From: Oncomelania hupensis
Taxonomy: Eukaryota > Mollusca > Gastropoda > Littorinimorpha > Pomatiopsidae
Assembly: GCA_036898135.1 (NCBI GenBank)
Contig: CM072511.1
Location: 41,706,743-41,770,742 of the forward strand
DNA length: 64,000 nt
Reading direction: 5' to 3'
Shown in pieces: positions 1 to 11,118 of the stretch. Below the pieces are notes generated by a model. That model was not told the DNA's origin and searched no databases. It saw only the letters and a list, made by a program, of their open reading frames with translations. Each line of letters starts with the position of its first letter. Position 1 is the stretch's first letter. The position numbers and the translations under genes are program-made.

Positions 1-165
<165 letters not shown>

Positions 166-274
166 CATTTTTAAAACGACAACATGTTATACACTCAATT
201 TGAATTGCCAAATTTTCGGTTTTCAATAACCTATATATACATGTATATAGGCTTATAGTTGAGAAAAGAGAGGG

Positions 275-467
275 AGAGGCACGGTGCAAGGAGGTAGAAG
301 AAGAGGGAGACAGAAAAAGAGGTGGGAGGACAACATTCGAGAATGGACTGGCTTGACATTGAGCGAAGCCATCAGGGTTGCTGAGGACAGAGAGAGATGG
401 AGTATGCTGATTAAACGATCATCTGTGGTGCCCCAACGATCTCATAGTTACGGGATATGATAGGATA
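275..467 (+). mobile_element. RTE-like LINE, 3'-terminal fragment
   Basis: The last ~190 bp of the RTE-like family that recurs through the window. The frame encodes the conserved C-terminal stretch with GGRRRGR, KKRWEDNIREW and ERWSML, and ends in the GGATA-type tail near 453-467. The 5' side stops abruptly at about 275, as expected from 5' truncation during target-primed reverse transcription. It is a dead fragment with no catalytic domain. A further ~110 bp between it and the TA repeat shows nothing recognisable. Confidence 0.85.
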
Positions 468-935
468 GGATGGAGGGAGGGAGAAGCAGAAGTAGAAGAG
501 AGTATACACAACACCACACAGGTCTTTCTCTCTTTCACTCTCTTCTCCTTGTGCTTATCTCTCCCTCTCTTTTCTCAATTACCACAGCAGAAGAAGAAGA
601 AGAAGAAGAAAAAGAAAGAAGAAGAAAAAGAAGAAGAAGAAGAAGAAGGGAGAGAGAGAGAGAGAGCGAGAGAGAAAGAGAAACATTTTTTTTAAAACTT
701 TCTTTTTATTAGGGATAAAGAATTTAGACTAATGATACTGTACAGTCTAATCTTCCAATCTGCCCCCTAACAAATTAACGTATTAAAGAACCTTTAACTT
801 TAACTTGGAAATAATAAAACTCACACACACACATGCACTCACACACACGCACACACAATCACACCAACATCTTCATCATTATCATTAAACAATTTTAGGC
901 AACCGCCCCCTTCACCCATTCCCCATACCTGTCAA
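468..935. other. low-complexity intergenic stretch
   Basis: Contains a GAA/AGA tract at about 586-650, a GA tract at 650-680 and CA-rich sequence at about 822-862. I see no gene. The short frame over 470-712 is an E/R-rich translation of the purine tract. Confidence 0.7.
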
Positions 936-938
936 TCT

Positions 939-940
<2 letters not shown>

Positions 941-1012
<72 letters not shown>

Positions 1013-1136
1013 TAACAATTATTTTCATTGTTATTGTTATTATCATAAGAATAACACTAAAAATTATAACAATTATTGTCATCATTATTATCACCTCTAT
1101 CACTATCACCACCATTACCATTACCACCACCACCAC

Positions 1137-1220
<84 letters not shown>

Positions 1221-1274
1221 AAGAATTACAATAATAACAATACAAATAACAACATTACTACTACTACTACTACA

Positions 1275-1326
<52 letters not shown>

Positions 1327-1367
1327 AGAAGAAGAAGAAGAAGAAAAAGTAGAAGAAGAAGATTAAA
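941..1367. repeat. compound trinucleotide microsatellite
   Basis: Successive blocks of (ATA)n at 941-1008, (ATT)n at 1137-1219, (CTA)n at about 1255-1326 and (GAA)n up to about 1360, separated by degenerate repeat. It abuts the 3' end of the LINE on its right, so part may derive from that element's tail. Poly-I, poly-N and poly-S frames across it are artefacts. Confidence 0.95.
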
Positions 1368-1369
1368 TA

Positions 1370-2655
1370 AATAATTAAATAAATAAATAATTACATGAAT
1401 GACGGTGTTTTCATATATGTTACTATACATCACTTTTATAATTAATTTCTCAGATGCCTACATATTTTACATTTGAAAAAAAAACCAATGTGTCGCAATG
1501 TTTACACTCCAGAGGAACAGAGTTCCATACACTACCTCCATTAAATGATAATCTAATTTGTATAAATCAATGCGAGGGAGGGGTAGTTTTTGATAATAAA
1601 GTCTATGCCCATCAACTGGCTTAGTAAAAATGTATCAAGAGATATGCAGGTGTTTCTCCGTGTGTGATTTTGAACATAAGGATAACTGTATTAAATATAC
1701 ATTGTTTTTGGAGTTCTTTATATTTCTCATTAGTTGTAACATCTGTATTTATATTATAAGATTTATAAAGTATCTTGATTGTTCTCTTATGAAGACTATT
1801 TAGATGTTTAATTTGAAAGTCACTGGCATTACACTAAATTATCGACGCATAATTAAAATGACACATACAGTGGGCATAGAAAATAGATTTTAATGCATCA
1901 ATCGTAACAAAATGTCTAAGTTTATTTAGAAGGAAAAGGTTTTGAGAATTTTTGTTACAGATATAGTTAATGTGTGACCGCCAGCGCAAAATAATCATCG
2001 ATGATTATGCCTAGAATCTTATGTTTATGAACTTGCTCAATACTGTACGACCCTAAGTGTAGATTAAGGGAAAAAGATCCATTTTGGCGTTTTTGTGGTG
2101 TAGTAAGAAGCATACTTGTGCTTTTATTAGGATTCAATTCATTCTATTGATGCAACACCAGGCCGTATCAATTTCATTTATGCTTATTTGAAGACTTTGC
2201 TCCACCTGATGTAGATTTGAGTTATGAACATGAAGGGATAAATCATCAGCAAATAGATCAAGGTTAACATTTTGTGTGAAAAAAACTCACATAAAAAGGG
2301 GCATGTCATTGATAAATATGCAGAATAAAATAGGACCAAGGATCGATCCTTGAGGAATTGTACAAGTTACATCACCAGAAGAGGAAAAGGAACCATTATT
2401 GTATACTGATTGGTGCCTGTTTAATAAGTATAATTTAAAAATATACAGTTGCAGAATTTTGAAAAAAAGAATTTTAACTTATTTATTAAGATGTTATGGT
2501 TAACTAAGTCAAATGCCTTTTTAAGGTAAAAAAAAAACACTGCCTCTACAATGTCTTGCTTGCTTACAGCATCATGCCAAACATCACAAATATGGGCGAG
2601 TGCTGTTTGACAAGAGTGTTTAGGTCTGAAGCCAGACTGAAAAGGATTAAAAAGT
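1370..2655 (-). mobile_element. decayed CR1-superfamily LINE, RT domain to 3' end
   Basis: Reading the minus strand from 2655 gives an ordered but frameshifted reverse transcriptase. The finger motif QSGFRPKHS is near 2640, motif A KKAFDLVNH near 2515, motif B IPQGSILGPILF near 2350 and motif C LDLFADDLSLH near 2260. These are followed by the WC-N-M stretch and, near 1520, the WNSVP-type C terminus. No long open frame survives. The element is 5'-truncated ahead of the finger motif, and the endonuclease is missing. The motifs fit the CR1/Jockey superfamily; I cannot fix the clade. Confidence 0.85.
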
Positions 2656-2679
2656 TATTTTCTAAATATTTCATAAGGT

Positions 2680-2682
<3 letters not shown>

Positions 2683-2720
<38 letters not shown>

Positions 2721-2724
2721 GGGG
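2683..2724. repeat. (GA)n followed by a G tract
   Basis: About 14 GA units run into about 14 consecutive G residues. The tract sits at the 5' truncation end of the LINE. Confidence 0.95.
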
Positions 2725-2787
2725 AGGAAAATAACAAAGTAGCTACAACCAAGTTTAAATGATCCGCGATTGCAAAAAGAAAGTGGA

Positions 2788-4132
2788 TCATCGATAGCAT
2801 AGCGATAACAGTATTCGCGTACAAGCCATGTATCATAGATAGCATAGCGATAACAGTATTAGCGTACAACCCATGTATTATAGATAGCATAGCGATAACA
2901 ATAGTATTAGTGTACAACCCATGTATCATAGATAGCATAGCGATAACAGTAGTGGCATACAACCCATGTATCATAAATAGCATAGCTATAACAGTAGTAG
3001 TGTGCAGCCCATGTGTCATATATAGCATAGCGATAACAGTATTAGCGTACAGACCACTTATCACAGATAGCATAGCGATAACAGTAGTTGCGTACAACTC
3101 ATGTATTATAGATAGCATAGTGATAACAAAAGTAGCGTACAACCCATGTAGCATAGATAGCATAGCGATAACAGTAGTGGCATACAACCCATGTATCATA
3201 GATAGCATAGCGATAACAGTAGTAGCGTACAACCCATGATCATAGATAGCATAGCGATAACAGTAGTAGCGTACAACCCATGTAGCATAGATAGCATAGC
3301 GATAACAGTAGTGGCATACAACCCATGTATCATAAATAGCATAGCTATAACAGTAGTAGTGTGCAGCCCATTTATCATATATAGCATAGCGATAACAGTA
3401 TAAGCGTACAACCCATGTATCATAGATAGCATAGTGATAACAGTAGTAGGCTAGTGTCCAACCCATGTATCATAGATAGCATAGCGATAACAGTATAGTG
3501 TACAACCCATGTATAATAGATAACAGTAGTAGTGTACAACCCATGTATAATAGATAACAGTAGTAGTGTACAACCCATGTATAATAGATAGCATAGCGAT
3601 AACAGTAGTAGCGTACAACCCATGTATCATAGATAGCATAGCGATAACAGTAGCAGCGTACAACCCATGTATCATAGATAGCATAGCGATAACAGTAGCA
3701 GCGTACAACCCATGTATCATAGATAGCATAGCGATAACAGTAGCAGCGTACAACCCATGTATCATAGATAGCATAGCGATAGCAGTAGTAGCGTACAACC
3801 CATGTATCATAGATAGCATAGCGATAACAGTAGTAGCGTACAACCCATGTATCATAGATAGCATAGCGATAACAGTAGCAGCGTACATCCCATGTATCAT
3901 AGATAGCATAGCGATAACAGTAGCAGCGTACAACCCATGTATCATAGATAGCATAACGATAACAGTATCAGCGTACAACCCATGTATCATAGATAGCATA
4001 GCGATAACAGTAGGAGCGTACAACCCATGTATCATGGATAGCATAGCGATAACAGTAGCAGCGTACAACCCATGTATCATAGATAGCATAGCGATAACAG
4101 TAGTAGCGTACAACCCATGTATCATAGATAGA
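2788..4132. repeat. 45-bp minisatellite array
   Basis: About 30 tandem units of 45 bp, each holding an ATAGATAGCATAGCGATAAC core followed by an AGCGTACAACCCATGTATC-type segment. The right half (about 3590-4132) is nearly homogeneous. The left half is diverged, with some 47-48-bp units, two ~33-bp units near 3515-3580 and a variant pair at 2972 and 3331 that repeats about eight units apart. Since 45 is a multiple of 3 and the unit lacks stops in one frame on each strand, long 15-residue-periodic frames appear on both strands (about 3451-4125 minus, 3566-4222 plus). I treat these as by-products. Confidence 0.97.
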
Positions 4133-4136
4133 AGGT

Positions 4137-4425
4137 TGAGATCAAGACTGCGCCTTTGGCGAAACGAAATGGCCGCTCAAACGGTGTATTCCCAAACTGC
4201 ATGCGTAGCAACAAACCTATAATATCTTCATTTACAAGGTAAAAATACAAGTCCTGTCTGGGAAGTCTTTGATAAAGGCCTATATTATTATATACCCATC
4301 TTTCACCTATCGTTAAGATTTAGGAAAAGCTGAGGTACGCGTTCGCTCTCATGCCATTTAAGAATAAACTGTTTGAATTGAGCGGCCGATTCATTTCGCC
4401 AAAGATGCAGTCTGGTCCCATCCTT
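4137..4425. mobile_element. foldback/MITE-like element
   Basis: The left arm at about 4140-4200 (core CTTTGGCGAAACGAAATGG, then GCCGCTCAA) is the inverted match of the right arm at about 4362-4422 (TGAGCGGCCGATTCATTTCG, then CCAAAG). The spacer is ~160 bp. It starts directly at the last minisatellite unit. No coding capacity and no clear target duplication. It is probably a small non-autonomous DNA element. Confidence 0.6.
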
Positions 4426-4851
4426 TCCTTTTTATATTACAAATGGATGTGTTATTTACCGCTGTGCCATTAAGGATTCACTTTCAATTTGCTATCGAGT
4501 ATCAATTCTACTTGGTTATAGCCTCGGAGGCGTGGGGGAGGGGGGAGCGGGGAGGGAGGAGGGTGAAAGGTGGGGGTAAAATTCGATCACAAACATGATT
4601 TGACCTTAGCTCCTAAAATGTATTTATTACAAGCATATTCAATAGAGGGCCTATGTTCAATAGCAGCATGCGCTTAAATTAATCAAATGTGATCAAGTTT
4701 CATTGCTATCAACTCAACTGTTCTAGGTCAGGATGGACTGTCCTTTGCTAAATATCATATGTCTGGTCACTGTGCCAATGTCAGGGAAATGGAATATCGG
4801 TTAGCTCTTTTTTGTGTTTAAAACTACATGGCGTTAGGCTGTGTCTATTTC
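4426..4851. other. no gene seen
   Basis: Non-coding sequence with a G-rich run (GGGGGAGGGGGGAGCGGGGA) near 4530-4552. No RNA gene or repeat family recognised. Confidence 0.6.
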
Positions 4852-6164
4852 TTATGGAGTTCCCTTTATAAGATATTATTTTCAGCACTTTCAGCTAAAT
4901 AATCTTTATTTAAAAGCATATTTTCTAAATAATCATCTGTTTACAAACAATGTAAGATTTCTTTAAATAATATATTTTCTCCGTAAATAACTTATTATTT
5001 ACATAAACAATATAATTTTGAAGGTTACCCTTTTCGGGAAGAGTGATGACAAGCGAAATCATGATATAGGTCAACAAGGCATTGTTGCTAAATAATGCAT
5101 TATTTACCATATAATGCATTATTTAGCAGATTGTGTTAAATAATGCATTATTTAGAAATTTTTCTAAATAATGGTTTGTTTACCTATATAATGCATTGTT
5201 TAGCAGAATTTGCTAAATAAAGTATTATTTATAAGACGTTTCAAATAATGCATTTTTAACGTAAATAATTTATTGTTTAGGGACTGCAATTTTCTTAATT
5301 TAGGGGATTCGCCGGTACATGTCGTATTACTGTGAGGTTGTGTGGTAATGATAAAGAAAATTAAAAAAATCATGATTTTAAGCTGTTTTTGCGATTTAAA
5401 ATGAGGCAACTGCTTTAAAAAAATTGGTTCACAACAGTATTAATATACGAAACTGCAACGGTAACGGCTTCGGGAAAGAGGGATCCGTCAATATTTTTTC
5501 ATTGGCGTCCTTGTTTCTTGTCAGTCCGACCTTAAAATCCCTGATAGTTTCGAATAAGCTGAAACATTCCGTTTGAAATTAAAACATAATTCAACTCAAC
5601 AGAACAAAATGAAACACCGTCTCAACACAGATTTTGGGTAAATAAATACAAAAAGAAAGCTTTTTTTTTTCTTCTGACAAAAACTGAGCACTCCCGCACA
5701 AAACTGACCTTGATCTTTCGTTTGTGTTCGGGAGGTTACAGACGTTTTCTCTTCGAAATTTGTGGAGTGATTTATGTTGAAAAATAAATAATTAACACAC
5801 ACTTTGGGAACACACTCTTTGGTAAGACCTTGTATTAAAGTATAGAAAAAGTGTAATTATAAAAACCAAGTTTTTAAGCGAATCCTGGAATCCCCTAAAT
5901 AATAAAAATTGCAGTCCTTAAACAATGAATTGTTTACGTAAATTAGCAACAACTTCTAAATAATACTTTATTTAGCAAATTCTGCAAATAAATAATGAGT
6001 TATTTACGGAGAAAATATATTATTTAGAGAAATCTTACATTGTTTGTAAACAAATTATTATTTAGGAAATATGCTTCTAAATAAAGATAATTGTAATGAA
6101 AGTGGTAAAAAAACCAACACCGAAACAAAATCTCAAATAAATATTTAACAAAGGGAATTCCATA
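4852..6164. mobile_element. AT-rich element with long terminal inverted repeats
   Basis: The sequence from about 4900-5015 and 5208-5311 reappears in inverted orientation at 5880-6090. Shared stretches include TTTACAAACAATGTAAGATT, ATATATTTTCTCCGTAAATA and the pair TTAGGGGATTC / GAATCCTGGAATCCCCTAA. Weaker matching extends outward to TTATGGAGTTCCC at 4852 and its complement at 6152-6164. The left arm carries ~190 extra bp with several copies of the perfect palindrome CTAAATAATGCATTATTTAG or close variants. The inner ~570 bp has no recognisable ORF. It is most simply a non-autonomous DNA transposon; the superfamily is undetermined because I see no convincing target duplication. Confidence 0.7.
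5020..5056 (-). repeat. captured RTE reverse-transcriptase fragment
   Basis: Thirty-seven bases almost identical (two differences over 36 positions by eye) to part of the RTE-like ORF seen at 19825-19861. On the minus strand they encode SLVITLPEKGNLQ. The fragment lies inside the left arm of the inverted-repeat element, in the segment absent from the right arm. Confidence 0.75.
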
Positions 6165-6263
6165 ATTTTTTAAAGTGTTAGAATATAATTTACCCCTCAT
6201 CCATCTCCCACACCAAACCCCAAGATTGCGTAACGTTTGTGAACTGGCATGTGTACTTACTAC

Positions 6264-6470
6264 GGATGAAAGTATAAACTGAGGACTAGTCTGTGTACGC
6301 ATCTATTCCACCGCATTGACTTTAAAGATTCTGACGCTCATGTCCTAGACGGGTGAGCGCCAGCTACTCCAATACACCTAGCAAGCCCAAGATTGTGCTC
6401 AGTCGTCCGGGCGTCAGACGAAGCGCCTAAGGCAGCAAGTAGGCGTCTTCCCAGTTGTGGTAGGCATTAT
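6264..6470 (+). mobile_element. SINE-like repeat family B, copy 1
   Basis: Shares with 32518-32790 and 33980-34290 the ordered blocks GGATGARRGTA, a CTAGTCTGTGTACGC-type box, CATTCCACCGC, TTAAAGATYCTGACGCT, GTCCTAGRCRGGTGAG and, with the third copy, GATTGTGCTCAGTCGTC. Non-coding. The internal 3' part is replaced by a small TACATTATA duplication at 6468-6487. Confidence 0.7.
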
Positions 6471-6489
6471 ACATTATACATTATAGGCC

Positions 6490-6950
6490 TACTCTCTCAG
6501 CGTGTACTTGTCATAATTCCACAGCTATAATTAAAATATGAACAAAAAGGGTTTGATTAATTGATTTGGTATTAAATCCTTCCTAAATTAGTAATTAGAT
6601 GGCACACAAACTAGCAACGAAATCGTGATTTCATTTCACAAGAGCAACATAATCTATTGGCGTATATGAATAACTAATTGCTAATATCACCTCTGCAATT
6701 ATTTCTGTCTAACATTCACTCTCACCGTTGCCCTCCCCCCCTCTCTCTCTCTCGTTGAATTATTTTGAAGGATTACATTTTTTTTAAATCAATACAACTT
6801 TAAGTTAATGTGATGAGTAACATTTGATATACTAACAAATACGATTAGCTAATTGTTGAGAAAATGTATGAGAAGAAATTAGAAATTAAAAAAAATTAAC
6901 ATTTTATATTATGATACGTCTCCTCATTGTTCTCACACTTCTCACCATTC
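6490..6950. other. no gene seen
   Basis: AT-rich unique sequence with a short CT tract near 6740-6755. No feature supported. Confidence 0.6.
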
Positions 6951-7158
6951 AAAACTATCCGCAAATCTTTAAAAGGCCACAATTCGAAGGCTTTTCTTAG
7001 TTTTGTCGTAAACGAATTTACCCGCATTGTTATTCAATAAACAATGAAACAGTGGGTTTTCGTTGCTCCAAATTATCCGCTACAGTTTGAATTTTCCATT
7101 TCAGTTCTGACAGGTTGTGATTTCCATTGTTTTAACGGTACATCAATACCATAGCCGT

Positions 7159-7353
7159 TTGTTTGTTTGTAGATTATAGTCACACGACACTTTCGCATAT
7201 AGGTGACTACTGGACCGATTTATACTGACACCAGCGGGCCAGTTGTTGGTAAAGGGGAAAATAATATGATCACACGTTGACCAATCCGGGATTCGAACCA
7301 GCGACCTTTCGGTTACTAGCAAGACGCTCTTACCAACTGAGCTACCCGGCCCC
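7159..7353 (-). mobile_element. tRNA-derived SINE with target duplication
   Basis: On the minus strand from 7353 the head reads GGGCCGGGTAGCTCAGTTGG (A box), with GGTTCGAATCC (B box) about 45 bp on, then a ~120-bp body and a (CAAA)n tail. It is flanked by the perfect 12-bp duplication TACCATAGCCGT at 7147-7158 and 7354-7365. The acceptor ends do not pair as in a real tRNA. The paralogous block at about 11712-11735 lacks the insertion. Confidence 0.88.
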
Positions 7354-8062
7354 TACCATAGCCGTGTTCCCTTTGACCCTATTTCTAAGTGAACCACGCG
7401 GCTTGAAGAGTGCGTCTTTAGTATCTAGGCTAGGGTAAGGTCTATTTTTATGAAACTAAACCGAAAAAAAACTTACAAGAAATTTATTTTACCGGTTTCA
7501 GTGTTTTAGATGCTAAAACATTTGAGGGTATTCATACCTCTTGAGTCAAAATGTAAAGGGTATTCATACCTCCAGCTGGATTTTCAAAGGGTACATCCAT
7601 TCGCAAGTACTTTGTTGTTTTTGCTTCATTAATTTGTATGTACATTTCTTGACATCATGACATATGATATTGTGACAGTGTCTAGTGTGTTGTGAAGCAA
7701 AACAGACTGTTTTTGACTTAATACAATTTTTAAAATATCCAAGATGAAAATATTGTTTCATGTACATGCCTACTGTTTAGTGTCCACAACAACAAAGGGA
7801 GAGAAAGAAATAGACGCTCTCTTCACAAAATTAGTACAAAATTAGTTAATACGTGTGTGACAATTTTAACTAGCTCCAGACTCATCACATGCTATTCATA
7901 GCACACATAAAACACAATCTAAACTCCCATACCGAAGCTCAGCCAGTGTCTTGGTTTCAATCATGCTCACCATGTTCTTTACAGCAAAGAAACTCGGATT
8001 CAAGGTAATTATTATATGCCTAATGCGAAAGAGTGGCCAAGAAAATGACTATCACGCTAAAC

Positions 8063-8136
8063 GATGCTGAACAAGTGTTCCATTTTCAGCACATTTTGAT
8101 ACGGTTCCTGTCAATGCGGAACACTTGTTCAGTATC
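8063..8136. other. 19-bp inverted repeat hairpin
   Basis: GATGCTGAACAAGTGTTCC at 8063-8081 pairs with GGAACACTTGTTCAGTATC at 8118-8136 with a single mismatch. The loop is 36 nt. Weaker outer pairing involves AAGAAAATG near 8039 and CATTTTCTTA near 8182, which suggests a foldback core. Confidence 0.65.
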
Positions 8137-8924
8137 ATGTGGCAGGTCTGTGTCCAGGTGCCTTGAAACACTCTTGAAAGCCATTTTCTTAGCCAATCTT
8201 TTGAAAACCAATCAGTTTCTCTATAAGTTTTTCTCTCGGTTCTGTTCACTGAACCCGAAGTAGAGTTTCTTCCCTTGCGGATACGTAATGATCGATCGTC
8301 TGCTACGGGAGCGCATAGGCACTTGAACGTTGCAATTCCTGCTAGGGATCTTCGAATCTCAGAATAGACAAAAACTTCCAAAAATGCGGAACATACGTAA
8401 GTACGTTGCGCAAGTTGCGATAGCCTCCATGACCGTACCTCCGCTGATAAATTTCCTTACGTTTTGAGACCTCTTCCAAGAAAAACCATTACGTGATCAG
8501 ACCCCCTCTCTGGCACTCTTTTACGTGATTTTGGACGCCAAGAGGTATAATACCTCCAAAAATGTACGTGATCTAAAATACTGCGATTTTGTCTCTTACC
8601 AGCTGTGGCAGAGGCCACTTTTAGCTGTAGCAACAAAGACTTTGGAATTTACTCATTTAAAAAGTAACCCTACTTTCGGAAGCTTTTTTTTTGTTGTAAG
8701 CTTATTTTTTGCAGTTGTGAAACACTCACTGTGAATGTTAAAAAGATCTGTCGAGGGCGCGTGGTCATAGTGGGTCCCTTTAAACGAACCTTCCTTGTGT
8801 TCCACGTGTGGGATGGAACGTGTCAGCTTCACTAACAAGAACAGTGTTGCTCATTCACTCACTGCATGCTGTCAGTGTCATGTCGTGTTTTCGCAAGAAT
8901 AGAGTAAAAAAGACTAGTTTGCTG

Positions 8925-9260
8925 CATTCGAAAGGGCCAATCATGGCGGACAAAAGGGAGGTAACCCCCACGAGCCCAGCCGGAGTTGAAATACAACCCG
9001 CCAATTTTTCTGGAGTTCTAATTTGATAAATTTCTTGGTCTCTTTGCTGGCCGCTGAAGCCCAGACGAGGAGCGGGACGCGAGTCATTAATTGGTGGCAA
9101 TGTGAACATTGTCAGTCGCCTCACGGCTGCCGCCGCCTACTGTTTGTTTCACAGACTTTACAGTTTATGTCCGCGAATAATGGCCGGGGACCTTTCAGAG
9201 CCGACTGGTCAAGGAGGGGCGGTAGGGAGCCGAGAAGGAAGACCTAGAATGATTTTGCTC
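8925..9260 (+). promoter_or_regulatory. GC-rich island, possible promoter or conserved element
   Basis: Stands out in base composition from its AT-rich neighbours. It holds CCAATCATGGCGGAC at 8937-8951 (CCAAT plus an ATGGCGG motif of the YY1 type), CATTAATTGGTGG near 9086 (homeodomain-like) and AACATTGTC near 9103 (SOX-like). An ATG at 8943 opens a 28-codon frame beginning MADKRE, followed by GGTAAC, a possible donor. Motif matches are short, so function is a guess. Confidence 0.3.
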
Positions 9261-9264
9261 CAAC

Positions 9265-10500
9265 GAAAAAAAGTGAGTGATTTCGCCGGAATGAGGAAAA
9301 GTAAAACCCAGCTATTCCGTGTTAACCTGTCTAGAGGTTTGGCTTTCAGCACGAGTGGAAAATGTTTGAGTAGGGCTAGCTGTTTGTCTGAAAATGAATT
9401 GCGGTCGGGATGAGAAAGGGTTTCGATAACGAAACACCCAAAGGGAAAGATACGCTGCGTGGTTAGTGTGTAAGGTTTGATCTTTAACAGAATATGTAAC
9501 CCCCCATCTACCCCACCCATCCAAAAAACAAACAAAAAACCCTGCTCAGATCCGCTTTTTGGTCGATTATGTTCTTTTATTGACAAGTAGATTGCAAAGT
9601 CAATGATCTCAACCGAAGATTAAGTTACCAAAGGCAAGAAGAAGAAAAAAGAAAAAGAAGAAGAATTAGGAAGCACTGTTATTGTTTTCGTGACTGTCTT
9701 TTCCTTTCCAATCTTCCAATCACATCCTAAACCAAACAACCTCCACTAACGTGTTTTTTGCCAAATTATCTCCCTGCATGAATGCTCCTTTACCGTCAGC
9801 TCATTAAAGGCGTGAAAGCACAGACGAGAACGTTCTAGAAAATTTCCATAATATGCTTATTAAAAAAGAAAACATATAAACCATTAGAAACAAGCAACGC
9901 CATAAAATCATTAGAAACAAAAATCAAATAAACTCTAATAATGCATGCAAAATATTACTTACAATATATAAAATCCAAAACCAGAGACTTATTTAACTCG
10001 AGTACAAGCGAACCGTTTAGCCAGCGGAGCAAGGACCCGTGCACAATTGTCTTTTTGCCCAACTCAGAGATCTGTAAGCAATAGACTTTTAGGCCTGTAC
10101 AATCCTTTTCCATTTCACTCGTCCACATGATTTAAAACCCAGGCTTATTCGTGTCAAAAACTTTTGGACAGCACTTTTTTCTTTCTTACCATCTCTCCTA
10201 CAAGTTTCCTCTCAGAATAATACATCTTACTCTAATTTCCCACAACACTCTCATCATTTTGAAGAGCTGTGGCGAGCAATGCCGATGGCGGATTTCCTAA
10301 TTCATCCCGTGGTCGGGTTTTCTTGTTTAAAAGCCAGAGAGTAGTGGTGATCAGGAGCCGCAACTCTCAACATTGATTTAGGATTGCACGATTGCAGCCC
10401 CTTGCGAATAGAGCGGAAACGACGACAGATCTGTAAGCTTGTCCAGTAATGTAAATGGAATGTTGAGGAATTGAATAAAATTGATCTTCAGTACAGTCGT
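9265..10500. other. no gene seen
   Basis: Unique AT-rich sequence with a short GAA-rich stretch near 9638-9665. The overlapping small frames show no protein signature. Confidence 0.6.
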
Positions 10501-10502
10501 AG

Positions 10503-10579
<77 letters not shown>

Positions 10580-10640
10580 GTCGTCGTCGTCGTCGTCGTC
10601 ACCATCATAATCGTCACCATAGTCGTCGTCGTAGCCGTGG
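10503..10640. repeat. (ATC)n/(GTC)n microsatellite
   Basis: About 25 ATC units change into GTC units near 10578, then degenerate. Poly-D, poly-H and poly-M frames across it are artefacts. Confidence 0.96.
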
Positions 10641-10822
10641 TCGTAGTCGTCCACTCAAAAATGTATCTCGGTTTTGATCTTCTTACACCACAAGAAGAGC
10701 TTATTAAAAACTCTGGTGAGCGCCTGTAACATAAGGACTCTGAAAGCCTCTGAAATGCTACCTGTCTTAGTTTATAAATAAGCAGAACATGTAACCCGTG
10801 AAAATAATCCAAGGCGTAATAC

Positions 10823-10918
10823 AATGCAATGCAATGCAATGCAATACAATACAATACAATACAATACAATACAATACAATACAATACAATACAATACAAT
10901 ACAATACAATACAATACA
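10823..10918. repeat. (CAATG)n to (CAATA)n pentanucleotide array
   Basis: Begins with four CAATG units and continues as about 15 CAATA units, a phase-preserving single-base switch. Confidence 0.95.
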
Positions 10919-11070
10919 GTCCATATTCCTTAAATAACCTTTAAAATTAAAATCAACTTCCCTACTGTCCAATTAACAATTTTATTAAACAGGTCACACA
11001 TTTCGGCGTCTCAAATCCTTTGGAAAGTCACACTGAGTGTTGCCCCACCGGACAAATAAGATTATGCAAA

Positions 11071-11078
11071 ACAACAAT

Positions 11079-11117
<39 letters not shown>
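11071..11117. repeat. (AAC)n microsatellite
   Basis: About 14 AAC units. The surrounding 10919-11519 shows no gene. Confidence 0.9.

Positions 11118-11118
<1 letters not shown>

Larger units (their letters stand above)
6956..8790 (+). repeat. diverged duplicated block, left copy
   Basis: 6956-7540 and 8640-8790 align in order with 11520-12060. Shared landmarks are TTTGAATTTTCCA versus TTGAATTTTCCAG, AACGGTAC, AGTGAACCA, GGCTTGAAGAGTG, GGTCTATTTT, TTGTTGTAAGCTTATTTTTT and CACTGTGAATGTTAAAA. In this copy ~1.1 kb (about 7540-8640) lies between the last two blocks and is missing from the other copy. Either an old segmental duplication or two copies of an unrecognised dispersed repeat. Confidence 0.7.

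Noticed and set aside
912..1433. Poly-I, poly-S and poly-N frames, as also at 10367-10914, 12527-12791, 14468-14929, 25280-25612, 31625-32486, 38172-38974 and 48068-49018
   Set aside because: Direct translations of microsatellites.
3451..4222. Long frames on both strands over the minisatellite
   Set aside because: The 15-residue periodicity equals the 45-bp DNA unit, and both strands are open for the same reason. No start context or flanking coding signal.
7284..7353. Possible functional tRNA gene (minus)
   Set aside because: A and B boxes are good, but the acceptor and T-arm ends do not pair, the sequence continues into a body with a CAAA tail and it is flanked by a target duplication. It is a SINE.
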